Source: Nanobdellota archaeon (GTDB taxonomy: Archaea > Nanobdellota > Nanobdellia > Pacearchaeales > GW2011-AR1). From it: a DNA stretch of 42,737 nucleotides. The position numbers and the translations under genes were made by a program. Positions 23,843 to 31,746 of this stretch are shown here, piece by piece; within the stretch, counting starts at the first letter, position 1, and each line of letters begins with the position of its first letter. The notes under the pieces are model-generated. The model did not search any database and was not told where the DNA came from. It was given only the letters and a program-made list of their open reading frames with translations. The stretch covers positions 1-42,737 of the forward strand of contig JAUWPB010000006.1 of NCBI GenBank assembly GCA_030611805.1, given 5' to 3'.

Positions 23843-24904
23843 ATGAAGAATAAAAAAATTACCTTTGATAGAAAATATTATAGTTCTATTATGAAAGAAT
23901 TTGGTTATAATCCCTTAGAATTTGAAAAAATTAATTTTTCTTTAGGAAATTTAAAAAAAGATGATCTTCAAAGAATGTGGTTATGCCATCATGATGGGAA
24001 TAGTTTTGCTAGAGATTTAGAAAAAGGTAAAAAAATAATCGTGAGTACTGGATTTGGACTTTCTGGAGAACCGCATATAGGGACATTATCTCAGATTTTA
24101 AGATCTATAGCATTACAAAAAGCAGGAATTCCTGTGCAGATTGTTCTAGGAGATTTAGATGCTTATAATGGAAAGACCATTCCTCTAAAAAAGACATTAG
24201 AATTATCAAAAAAATATAGGAGATTTATTTTATCATTAGGTTTTAATAAAAGAAAAGGATCTATTCTTAGAGAACAATATGGGGAGTTAGATGTTTTAAG
24301 GACATCATATATTATCGGACACTTTATGGATGATAAAATGTTTAATGAAGCTGAAGAAGATCTTCACTCTTTTTACCATAAAAGAGGAAAGGTAGACAGA
24401 GAAATGAGTTACAGAAGAAAATTATCTTTAAACCTAATGATTGCAGATTTTATGAACTTATGCTTTGAACACAAATACAGAAATATTTTAGTTATGTTAG
24501 GTATAGACGAACACCAATATATTAGATTTGGTAGAGAAACTATAAGAAGAATGAAAGAAAGTAAACAGTTTGAAAATTTTGATATGACTCTCTCTGCAAT
24601 ATACTCTCCGATGATAAAAGGATTTTTTAATTATCCTAAAATGTCAAAAAGTTTTCCAAAGTCTAGTATCAGTGTTAATATGAATCCTGAACAAATAAAA
24701 CATAGAATAATTTATGGTGAAGGGAAGTATGACAAGCCCGAAAATAATGTAGTTTATCAAATGATGGCTTCTGTAAGTTATTATACTGCAGAAGAAATTA
24801 AAAGATTGTATAAATTATGTTTAAAGGGAGGCTCTGATTGGGAAAAATCAAAAAAAAAGTATGCAGAAATTTTAATAAAAATTTGTTCAAAATGGGAGAA
24901 GTAA
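23843..24904 (+). CDS. TrpRS-like class Ic aminoacyl-tRNA synthetase paralog
   Basis: 353 residues. The Rossmann core has STGFGLSGEPHIGTLSQ (PHIG at 77-80), VLGDLDAYNG, LGIDEHQYIRFGRETIRRM (the counterpart of GIDQDPYFRLTRD in TrpRS) and PKMSKSFPKSSISVNMNPEQIKHRI (KMSKS 266-270), the last strongly TrpRS-like. Elsewhere it departs from genuine TrpRS, and the region 140-200 is unfamiliar. A Shine-Dalgarno-like GAGGAAAG precedes the ATG. It overlaps the TrpD-like gene by 13 bases. It is probably an adenylating enzyme for an aromatic or related acid; tRNA-Trp charging is not excluded. Confidence 0.75.
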   Translation: MKNKKITFDRKYYSSIMKEFGYNPLEFEKINFSLGNLKKDDLQRMWLCHHDGNSFARDLEKGKKIIVSTGFGLSGEPHIGTLSQILRSIALQKAGIPVQIVLGDLDAYNGKTIPLKKTLELSKKYRRFILSLGFNKRKGSILREQYGELDVLRTSYIIGHFMDDKMFNEAEEDLHSFYHKRGKVDREMSYRRKLSLNLMIADFMNLCFEHKYRNILVMLGIDEHQYIRFGRETIRRMKESKQFENFDMTLSAIYSPMIKGFFNYPKMSKSFPKSSISVNMNPEQIKHRIIYGEGKYDKPENNVVYQMMASVSYYTAEEIKRLYKLCLKGGSDWEKSKKKYAEILIKICSKWEK

Positions 24905-26010
24905 AAATTACTAAAAACAATGCAGTTAGTGAAGTTTTATACAGAATTAATGTGCAATCGAAAATAAACTTAAAACTTCTAGGAGAAGCTTTTGATTCTG
25001 TTTTATCTAATCCTAAACAATATGTAAGAGATATCCAACTTGGAGCAATTCTAACTGGAATAATGGCGAGAGGTCCAACAACTGATGAAATTGTAACTTT
25101 GTTGAAATCTGTTTTTAAGTTAGATAAATTTAACCCTAAGAAGAGATATAAAATAAAAATACCTAAGGGAGAACTGTTAATTGGTGCAATAGGTAGCGGA
25201 AAAAAAGGAGTAAAAACTATGAATATCTCAACTCCTGCACTTTTAACTGCTGCAAGTGCCGGAGCATTCACAGCAAAAGTAGTTTCTTGTTCTACAAGTT
25301 CTTTAACTGGTTCTGCAGATTTTTTGCGTGAAGTTGGAATGAATCTCAATCTTTCAATTAAAGAGATGGAAGAAGTAGTAAGCAAAACAAAATTTGGTGC
25401 GTTTACTATAGAAAGTCTTTTACCTAAGTTTAATTCTATTTATGCAAAAAGATTTTATGCTCCACATGCTTTAAGTTTTGGTTTGGCTGCTTTAGCGAGC
25501 CCAATTAAATATGATAATTTCTTATATGGATTAGCTCACCCAAACATAAATCTCTCTATAAATGTGTTAAAAAAATTCGAAATTGAAAATGTAATGGTAG
25601 TTTCTGCAAGTAATGATGGAATACACTACATAGACGAAATGGGGGTTTATGGAATGACTAAGATAAAAGGAATACACAATGGTAAAATTGGATACACAAA
25701 AAAGTTTAATCCTCTAGTTAAATTAAACCTGCCCAAGTATCAATCAAGAGACATTTGCGAAGGAAAAAATAAGAGAGAGAATATAAAGTTGGTTATAGAT
25801 GTTTTAAGAGGAAAAGGTGAAAAAGCAAGGGAAGATATAATTTGTATTAATGCTGGAACAATTCTTTATTTAGCAAGAAAGGCAAAAAACCTTAAAGAAG
25901 GATATATGATCTCTAAAAAAGTTATACAAGAGGGGATTCCATTTAAGAAGTTATTAGAAGTAATCAAGGAAAGTGGTGGTGATGAAAAGAAAATAAAGAG
26001 GTATTTATGA
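24892..26010 (+). CDS. TrpD-like phosphoribosyltransferase (anthranilate phosphoribosyltransferase family)
   Basis: The fold order is that of TrpD: a helical N-terminal domain (GAILTGIMARGPTTDEIV), a PRPP loop, NIST (111-114), SLTGSADFLREVG, and the C-terminal NAGTILYLARKAKNLKEG. The canonical PRPP loop GTGGDG is GAIGSGKKG here (98-106), the HGNR element that meets anthranilate is VVSC, and the RRELG substrate arginines are not preserved. The acid pair (IDE) for the second metal may survive. No other trp genes are near, so anthranilate is an unlikely acceptor. The ATG at 24892 is used; a TTG at 24838 behind a GGGAGG could add 18 residues. It overlaps the previous gene. Confidence 0.8.
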   Translation: MGEVKITKNNAVSEVLYRINVQSKINLKLLGEAFDSVLSNPKQYVRDIQLGAILTGIMARGPTTDEIVTLLKSVFKLDKFNPKKRYKIKIPKGELLIGAIGSGKKGVKTMNISTPALLTAASAGAFTAKVVSCSTSSLTGSADFLREVGMNLNLSIKEMEEVVSKTKFGAFTIESLLPKFNSIYAKRFYAPHALSFGLAALASPIKYDNFLYGLAHPNINLSINVLKKFEIENVMVVSASNDGIHYIDEMGVYGMTKIKGIHNGKIGYTKKFNPLVKLNLPKYQSRDICEGKNKRENIKLVIDVLRGKGEKAREDIICINAGTILYLARKAKNLKEGYMISKKVIQEGIPFKKLLEVIKESGGDEKKIKRYL

Positions 26011-26011
26011 A

Positions 26012-27010
26012 ATGAAAGCAGTAGTTATTTCTAAAAAAAGGAAAATAGAATATAAAGAAATTCCAGAACCTAAATTAAAAAGAGGATATGTTAAAATAAA
26101 GGTAAAAGCAACAGGACTTTGCGGAAGCGATATTCAAAAAATATTTTCTGATAAAAAGGCATTAACTTTAATAAAAACAAATATCTGGGGTCATGAGATT
26201 TCTGGCGTAGTTTATGAAATTGGAAAAAATGTAAAAAAGTTTAGAAAAGGCGATAGAGTAATTATAAATCCTCTTATTAGAAATAAAGAAGATGATAATA
26301 TTACTATGGTTAAGTCTATTGGCAAGGATTTTCCAGGGGGATTTGCAGAATATGTTTTAGTTCCTTATCAAAATTTGAGAAAAATTCCCCAGAAGATAGA
26401 TTTTGAAGAAGCTGTTTTAACAGATAGTATTGCAGTAGCATTACATGGATACCATCTTTCTGGTGCTCCTTCCAACAAAGACATACTAATAATTGGAGAT
26501 GGCTCTCTTGCATTAATTACAAGCCTTATTTGTTTAGAATTCAATAATAAAGTAACCATAATCGGAAAGAATCTTAAAAACCTAGATTTAGCTTCCAATT
26601 TTGGGGCAGATTCTTTAAAAGATAGCCAGATAAAAAATTTGAAGGGAAATTATGATATTATTTTTGAGGTTGTTGGAAGAAGGCAGAATAAAACCTTAAG
26701 AAATGCTATAAGATTCATCAAACCGAATGGTCAGATAGTTGTTTTAGGAGTATTTGAAAAAGGTTTCTATGGAAAAATTCCCTTAAGAGAACTCTTTTAT
26801 AAAGAAGGTAAAATTGTGGGATCAAATTCTTACGGTTTCTTTGATAGAAAAAATGAATTTGATATGGCCATAAATTTATTAAGAAAGATAAAGCCAAAAT
26901 TTTCACAACTCATAACAAATGTAATGCCTCTTAAAGACTTCAAAAGTGGTCTAAATTTGATAAAAAATAAAAAAGATTCCAAAGTTATAAAGATAGTTTT
27001 TAAACCATGA
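26012..27010 (+). CDS. Zinc-dependent MDR (alcohol dehydrogenase-like) oxidoreductase without structural zinc
   Basis: A 332-residue medium-chain dehydrogenase. The catalytic zinc ligands C37 (GLCGSD) and H61/E62 (WGHEISG) are there, as is the GDRVI turn. The four-cysteine structural zinc loop, which usually follows, is missing: NPLIRNKEDDNITMVKS has no cysteine. The cofactor fold has IIGDGSLALITSL. It starts one base after the TrpD-like stop and ends in a four-base overlap with the HAD gene, so it is part of the same unit. It could oxidise a sugar or alcohol group of the product made there. Confidence 0.88.
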   Translation: MKAVVISKKRKIEYKEIPEPKLKRGYVKIKVKATGLCGSDIQKIFSDKKALTLIKTNIWGHEISGVVYEIGKNVKKFRKGDRVIINPLIRNKEDDNITMVKSIGKDFPGGFAEYVLVPYQNLRKIPQKIDFEEAVLTDSIAVALHGYHLSGAPSNKDILIIGDGSLALITSLICLEFNNKVTIIGKNLKNLDLASNFGADSLKDSQIKNLKGNYDIIFEVVGRRQNKTLRNAIRFIKPNGQIVVLGVFEKGFYGKIPLRELFYKEGKIVGSNSYGFFDRKNEFDMAINLLRKIKPKFSQLITNVMPLKDFKSGLNLIKNKKDSKVIKIVFKP

Positions 27011-27639
27011 AAAAAATTAAATGTTTTATATTTGACCAAGACGGAACTTTTTATCCTGAGAACAGCAAACTTACAAATGTATTAAGAGAGAAAACAAAAA
27101 AGTGGTTAATGGGTAAACTTTCTTTAGATAGAAGAGAGGTTGAGAATCTTTATAAAAGACTCCCAAGAAAGTATCCAAATACTTTAGACGGGTTTAGATC
27201 ATTGGGTTTAAATATAAAGGATTATCATAGAAATGTTTTTGATATTATAAATCCCTCAGAATATTTATCACAAGATGAGAATCTAATTTCCATATTAAAA
27301 AAATTAAAGAGAAATAGATTTGTAGTAACATTCGCATCAAAAAAATATTCAAAGTCTTTACAAAAAACATTAGGAATAAATAATCTCATCAAACAAACAT
27401 ATTCTTTAATTGATTTCTTTCCCAAAACCTCTAAACTGCATGCATATGAATATATAAGAAAAAACAATAACTTAAATAGGAAAGATATCTGCATCGTGGG
27501 CAATAATCTAGAAGTAGATTTAATTCCTGCATTAAATAAGGGGTATAAAACAATTTTAATTGGTGCTTCTACAAAAAAATTTAAAGTTAAATCAATCCAA
27601 AATATACAGGGATTGTCGGCGGTTTGTGATGGCATTTAA
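27007..27639 (+). CDS. HAD phosphatase of the pyrimidine 5'-nucleotidase type
   Basis: 210 residues. FIFDQDGTFYP carries the nucleophile D10 and acid/base D12. The following region (KLSLDRREVENLYKRLPRKY, NTLDGFRSLGLNIKDYHRNVFDI) closely follows the SDT1-like nucleotidase cap, motif II is in VTFASKKY, and motif IV is GNNLEVDLIPA with the metal aspartate. It would remove phosphate from a 5'-nucleotide-like product, a fitting partner for the phosphoribosyltransferase two genes upstream. It ends the six-gene cluster. Confidence 0.85.
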   Translation: MKKIKCFIFDQDGTFYPENSKLTNVLREKTKKWLMGKLSLDRREVENLYKRLPRKYPNTLDGFRSLGLNIKDYHRNVFDIINPSEYLSQDENLISILKKLKRNRFVVTFASKKYSKSLQKTLGINNLIKQTYSLIDFFPKTSKLHAYEYIRKNNNLNRKDICIVGNNLEVDLIPALNKGYKTILIGASTKKFKVKSIQNIQGLSAVCDGI

Positions 27640-27798
27640 GTTAAAGTAATTTCAATTAGTTATAATTTTAGAAATTTTAATCAAATTTAACTACTTCTTA
27701 AGTTTTCTATAGCGAGTGTGCCAAAATTTATTTCACTTAATATTTAAGCAAGGTTTATTAATTATGTTTCTTTTATAAATTAAGAAAAGGAGATTAAA
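27640..27798. promoter_or_regulatory. Intergenic region with pfkB promoter
   Basis: No gene seen. TATA-like stretches (GTTTATTAA and TTTTATAAATT) and a Shine-Dalgarno site AAGGAGAT lie just before the pfkB ATG at 27799. This is also the right border of the GATC-rich block. I found no direct repeat with the left border. Confidence 0.4.
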
Positions 27799-28704
27799 AT
27801 GTTTGACATAATAAGTTTTGGGAGCGCTGTGGTTGATGTCTTTGCAGGCACAGATATTCCGGAAAAAAAGAAATGCATTGCTTATCCAGTGGGTTCCAAA
27901 ATTTTAATAAAGGATTTGAAATTTGATATTGGTGGAGGTGGAACTAATACGGCTGTTGCGTTCTCCAGACTTGGATTAAAAACAGGTTTCATAGGCAAAA
28001 TTGGCGACGATAAACAGGGGCAGGAAATTCTGAACCTCTTAAAAAAAGAAAAAATAAAATTTCTTGGAAAGATTGAGAGTAGAGCAAATAGTGGATATTC
28101 CATTATTCTGGATAGTAGGGAAAAAAACAGAACTATTCTGACTTACAAAGGAATAAATAATGAATTCAGATTTTCTGAACTTAATTTGAGAAAAATAAAA
28201 ACAAGATGGTTATATTTGTCTTCTTTATTAGGCGAGAGTTTTAAGACTCAAAAAAAGCTTGCCGGAATTTTGCATAAAAAGGGCGTAAAAATAGCTTATA
28301 ACCCCAGCGAATATATAATCAGGAAATACAGGAAAAAGAAATTATCTGAAATCTTAAAGTTATGTGATGTTTTAATATTAAATAAAGATGAAGCTAAGCT
28401 TTTGGTTTTGGAAAAAGATTTATTAAAAGGGTTGCGAAATCTTGGAGCGAAAATTGTTGTAATTACTGACAAAAATAAATTAATTAGTTGTTTTGACGGG
28501 GAGAAAAAATATTATTTAAAGCCGCATAAAATTAAAGTAGTAGAAAGAACCGGGGCAGGAGATGCATTTGCTTCAGGATTTGTTGCCGGGCAGGTTGCTG
28601 AAAAAAATATTATGGAAAGTTTAAAACTTGGATTAAGTGAAAGCGAGAGTGTAATTAAATATTTTGGAGCAAAAAATAAATTGTTGAGGCTGAAATTGAG
28701 ATGA
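27799..28704 (+). CDS. PfkB/ribokinase family sugar kinase
   Basis: 301 residues with the N-terminal GSAVVDVFAG and GGGGTNTAVAFSRLGLKTGFIGKIGDDKQG signature and the C-terminal TGAGDAFASGFVAGQV, whose Asp is the catalytic base. It sits at the head of an operon with aldolase and triosephosphate isomerase, so a phosphofructokinase role (fructose-6-phosphate to the bisphosphate) is the natural reading, though ribokinase or another sugar kinase is not ruled out by sequence. It has a strong Shine-Dalgarno site and overlaps the aldolase start by four bases. Confidence 0.88.
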   Translation: MFDIISFGSAVVDVFAGTDIPEKKKCIAYPVGSKILIKDLKFDIGGGGTNTAVAFSRLGLKTGFIGKIGDDKQGQEILNLLKKEKIKFLGKIESRANSGYSIILDSREKNRTILTYKGINNEFRFSELNLRKIKTRWLYLSSLLGESFKTQKKLAGILHKKGVKIAYNPSEYIIRKYRKKKLSEILKLCDVLILNKDEAKLLVLEKDLLKGLRNLGAKIVVITDKNKLISCFDGEKKYYLKPHKIKVVERTGAGDAFASGFVAGQVAEKNIMESLKLGLSESESVIKYFGAKNKLLRLKLR

Positions 28705-29453
28705 AAATAAAATTAAATAAAATTTTGAAAAAAGGCAGGGCTATGTTTTTAGCTTATGATCAGGGGATGGAGCATGGCCCTACAGATTTTAATGATAAGA
28801 ATGTTAATCCGGAATATATTCTCCGGATTGCAAAAAAAGGAAAGTTTACGGGTTTGATTTTTCAAAAAGGAATTGCTGAAAAATATCAGAGCAAAATAAA
28901 AAAGAGCGGCGTGCCATTGATTGTTAAGTTGAATGGAAAGACGAACTTAGTTAAAAGTGAGCCAGTATCCCGGCAATTATGTTCTGTGGATGAAGCAGTG
29001 AATCTCGGGGCTGTTGCAGTTGGTTATACTATTTATATTGGAAGTGTTTTTGAGAAAGAGATGTTAACTGAGTTTGAGAAGATTCGGGGAGAGGCGCGCA
29101 AGAAAGGTCTGCCTGTTATTGTCTGGATTTACCCTCGGGGAAAGGGAGTTAAGGGGAAAAAGAAAAAAGATTTGATGGCGTATGCTGCGCGGGTGGGGTT
29201 GGAGATTGGAGCAGACATAGTTAAGATTCAATCAACCGGAAAAAAAACTGATATTGAGTGGGCAGTTGAATCAGCGGGGAAATGCAAGGTTGTTTTGGCT
29301 GGCGGGAAAAAGAGAAGCGAGAAGGAATTACTAAATGAGATTAAAGACGCTGTTAATGCGGGGTGCGCTGGAATTGCTATCGGAAGGAATATCTGGCAAA
29401 ATAAAAAACCTCTGGAAATTACAAATAAAATTAAAAAAATAATTTTCAAATGA
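28701..29453 (+). CDS. Archaeal-type class I fructose-bisphosphate aldolase
   Basis: Belongs to the DhnA/FbaB family. FLAYDQGMEHGPTDF is the N-terminal signature, VIVWIYPRGKGV lies mid-way and ADIVKIQSTG has the Schiff-base lysine. VVLAGGKKRSEKE and GIAIGRNIWQ bind phosphate. It cleaves fructose-1,6-bisphosphate. 250 residues is close to the 260-280 of the family. Some family members act in aromatic or autoinducer metabolism, but flanking pfkB and tpi make the glycolytic role likely. Confidence 0.92.
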   Translation: MKIKLNKILKKGRAMFLAYDQGMEHGPTDFNDKNVNPEYILRIAKKGKFTGLIFQKGIAEKYQSKIKKSGVPLIVKLNGKTNLVKSEPVSRQLCSVDEAVNLGAVAVGYTIYIGSVFEKEMLTEFEKIRGEARKKGLPVIVWIYPRGKGVKGKKKKDLMAYAARVGLEIGADIVKIQSTGKKTDIEWAVESAGKCKVVLAGGKKRSEKELLNEIKDAVNAGCAGIAIGRNIWQNKKPLEITNKIKKIIFK

Positions 29454-30076
29454 AACCAATTATTGTAATAAATTTTAAAACTTATAAGCAGGGAAAAAAT
29501 GCAATCAAGTTAGCGAAAGTTACAGAGAAAATTGATAAGAAAATTATAGTTGGGGTGCAGGCAGGTGATGTTTGTGAGATTGCAAAGAAAACTAAATTAA
29601 AAGTTTATGCCCAGCATGTTGATTATTTCAAGCCCGGAAGACATACCGGCTATGTTTTACCTGAAGCTGTTAAGGCTGACGGGGCTAAAGGTACTTTTTT
29701 AAATCATTCTGAACACAAGTTAAAATTCAGAGTTTTAAAAAAAACAATTAAAAGATGCAGGAAAATCGGACTTAAAACTTTAATATTTGCTTCTTCTCTG
29801 AAAGAGGCAAAAAAAATCCAGAGATTAGAGCCGGATTATCTTGTAATTGAACCGCCGGAATTAGTGGCAGGAAAAGTTTCTGTTTCCAAATCTAAACCTG
29901 AGTTGATTCAGGAAATTGCCAAGAAACTCAAAGTTAAGTTTTTGATTGGGGCAGGAATAAAAAGCAGAGAAGATATTAAGATTGCGATGAAACTTGGAGC
30001 ATCAGGAATTGCAATAAGCAGCGCAATTACTAAAGCTAAAAATCCAGGGCAGAAATTAAGAGAATTATTTGGTTAA
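29450..30076 (+). CDS. tpiA: Archaeal-type triosephosphate isomerase
   Basis: 208 residues, the short archaeal form. VINFKTYKQG carries the first catalytic residues (Asn, Lys), the electrophilic His is in TFLNHSEHK, and the base glutamate is in YLVIEPPELVAGK; GAGIKSREDI and GASGIAISSAI form the phosphate loops. It overlaps the aldolase stop by four bases. It meets the NnrD gene tail to tail with no spacer. Confidence 0.95.
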   Translation: MKPIIVINFKTYKQGKNAIKLAKVTEKIDKKIIVGVQAGDVCEIAKKTKLKVYAQHVDYFKPGRHTGYVLPEAVKADGAKGTFLNHSEHKLKFRVLKKTIKRCRKIGLKTLIFASSLKEAKKIQRLEPDYLVIEPPELVAGKVSVSKSKPELIQEIAKKLKVKFLIGAGIKSREDIKIAMKLGASGIAISSAITKAKNPGQKLRELFG

Positions 30077-30919
30077 TTACACCTTATCAACAACTTTTGT
30101 TATTTCATTTAATAAATCTGTTGCAACTAAAGATGTTTTTCTTTTAGTTGATTCTCCGGCTTTTCCATTTATATATGCAGCCGCGCATGCTGAATCAAAT
30201 AAAGAATTTTTTTGAGCCAGAAGACTGCCTAAAATTCCGGCAAGAACATCCCCTGTTCCGGCTTTTGTCATATACGGTGTCCCGGTTTTATTTATCACTG
30301 TTTGTTTTTTATCGCTTATTATATCCACATGCCCTTTTAATAAAATAGTGGTATTTAATTTTCCTGCTGCCTGTTTTACTTTTTTAATTCTTGATTTTAA
30401 ATTTGCATTTAGTTTCTTGCCTGTTAAAATATAAAATTCATGCGCATGAGGAGTTAGGACAAAATTTTCCAGATTAATTTTTTTATCCAAAGCATAAATT
30501 GCATCAGCGTCTATAACCCCTGGAATTTTTATTTTTTTTAAATAGGCTTTCATAACAGAAAGAGTTTTTTTATTTTGCTCCATTCCTCCGCCAATAACAA
30601 AAGCTGTTTTATTTTTTGATAATTCAAGTAATTTTTTTAAATGCTTGTTTTCTATATAATTTCCTTTAAGAGGATAAGTAATTAAATCAGGAGAAAATTT
30701 TGCAATTATATCTGCTGTTCTTTTTGGCGCAGCAACTTCCACAACATCTGCGCCGGTTTTATATGCAGACATTGCAGCTAAGGCATTTAGACCTGGGCTT
30801 CCGGAATATTTTTTACTTCCTCCAATAATTAAAAGTCTGCCAAAATCATTTTTATGACTTCGGGGTTTACGGATTTTATAAACTTTTTTCAGAATTGATT
30901 TTGTTATTTGATTCGTCAT
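30077..30919 (-). CDS. nnrD: ADP-dependent NAD(P)H-hydrate dehydratase (NnrD domain only)
   Basis: Repairs NADHX/NADPHX. The 280 residues hold only the ribokinase-fold dehydratase domain: GGSKKYSGSPGLNALAAM, VIGGGMEQNKK, VIDADAIYAL, VLTPHAHEFYILTG, and the nucleotide motif KAGTGDVLAGILGSLLAQ. The NnrE epimerase half, often fused in front, is absent. The start follows three bases after the stop of the SDR gene, suggesting an SDR-nnrD operon. Confidence 0.92.
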   Translation of the reverse strand: MTNQITKSILKKVYKIRKPRSHKNDFGRLLIIGGSKKYSGSPGLNALAAMSAYKTGADVVEVAAPKRTADIIAKFSPDLITYPLKGNYIENKHLKKLLELSKNKTAFVIGGGMEQNKKTLSVMKAYLKKIKIPGVIDADAIYALDKKINLENFVLTPHAHEFYILTGKKLNANLKSRIKKVKQAAGKLNTTILLKGHVDIISDKKQTVINKTGTPYMTKAGTGDVLAGILGSLLAQKNSLFDSACAAAYINGKAGESTKRKTSLVATDLLNEITKVVDKV

Positions 30920-30922
30920 TTT

Positions 30923-31660
30923 TTACAGACTGCAGGTCCATCCACCGTCTATTATAATTTCTGCGCCAGTCATATAAGATGAAGAATCAGAAGCTAAAAA
31001 TACTACAGCTTCAGCAATCTCAATTGGCTTGCCTGTTCTTGCCAGGGGTATTTTTGCAAGCATGTTTTGTTTTTGTTTTTTATCTGCTAAAATATCTTTT
31101 ACCATTAAAGTTTCTATAATTCCAGGATGGACTGAATTAACTCTTATCCCTGATGAACCATATTCTGCTGCTAAAGATTTTGTTAATAATCTAATCCCTC
31201 CCTTGCTTGCGCAATAAGCCGCAGCCTGCGAATAACCGCCTATCCCTGCCACTGAAGAGATATTAATTATTGAAGCGCCTTTTTTCATATATTTTAGTGC
31301 TGCCTGTGAACATAAAAAAGTTCCTTTCAAATTTATATTTATTGTCTTATCCCAGTCGTCTTCTTTTAATTTTTTAGTGTCTCCCGGAACAAAAATTCCT
31401 GCATTATTAACGAGGATATCAATTTTCCCAAATTTTTTAATTGTTTGCTGCATAAGATTTTCAACTTGTTTTTTATCAGAAATATCAGCTTTTATGAAAA
31501 TTGATTTTCGTTTTAGTTTTTGAATTTTTTTAACTGTGGCTTGTCCGGAAATAATATCCGAAACAATTACATCTGCTTTGTTCCTTGCTAATTCTACAGC
31601 AATGCTCTGCCCTATCCCGCGAGCAGCGCCCGTCACTATTGCTACTTTGTTTTTTAACAT
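30923..31660 (-). CDS. Short-chain dehydrogenase (FabG-like)
   Basis: 245-residue classical SDR: cofactor loop GAARGIGQS, NNAG (LVNNAGIF), catalytic Ser in INISSVAGIG and Y/K in AAYCASKGG, then the C-terminal SYMTGAEIIIDGGWTC. FabG-like reductases act on 3-oxoacyl chains, but archaeal relatives use sugars and alcohols; the substrate is unknown. GAGGAAA lies before the ATG and a TATA-like TTTAAATA about 40 bases upstream. Confidence 0.88.
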   Translation of the reverse strand: MLKNKVAIVTGAARGIGQSIAVELARNKADVIVSDIISGQATVKKIQKLKRKSIFIKADISDKKQVENLMQQTIKKFGKIDILVNNAGIFVPGDTKKLKEDDWDKTININLKGTFLCSQAALKYMKKGASIINISSVAGIGGYSQAAAYCASKGGIRLLTKSLAAEYGSSGIRVNSVHPGIIETLMVKDILADKKQKQNMLAKIPLARTGKPIEIAEAVVFLASDSSSYMTGAEIIIDGGWTCSL

Positions 31661-31746
31661 TTTCCTCTTTTATCTTATTACAAAGGTTAAGGGTATTTAA
31701 AGTTTTTTTGTGATAGTTTTTTAAATATATAATCCTTTTAATTAAA

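Noticed and set aside
24838-24892. TTG start at 24838 for the TrpD-like gene behind a GGGAGG stretch
   Set aside because: It would overlap the preceding gene by 67 bases and add a basic, poorly matching N-terminus; the ATG at 24892 gives a normal overlap. It is kept only as an alternative.
24892-26010. Thymidine/AMP phosphorylase as the identity of this gene
   Set aside because: The first glance suggested the nucleoside phosphorylase fold, but NIST, TGSAD and the C-terminal NAGTILYLARKA motifs match TrpD, and the phosphorylase KxSxGG loop is absent.
21452-27798. Attachment sites or direct repeats at the borders of the six-gene cluster
   Set aside because: I compared the stretches before 21546 and after 27639 and found only short AT-rich similarities, and no integrase or transposase gene.
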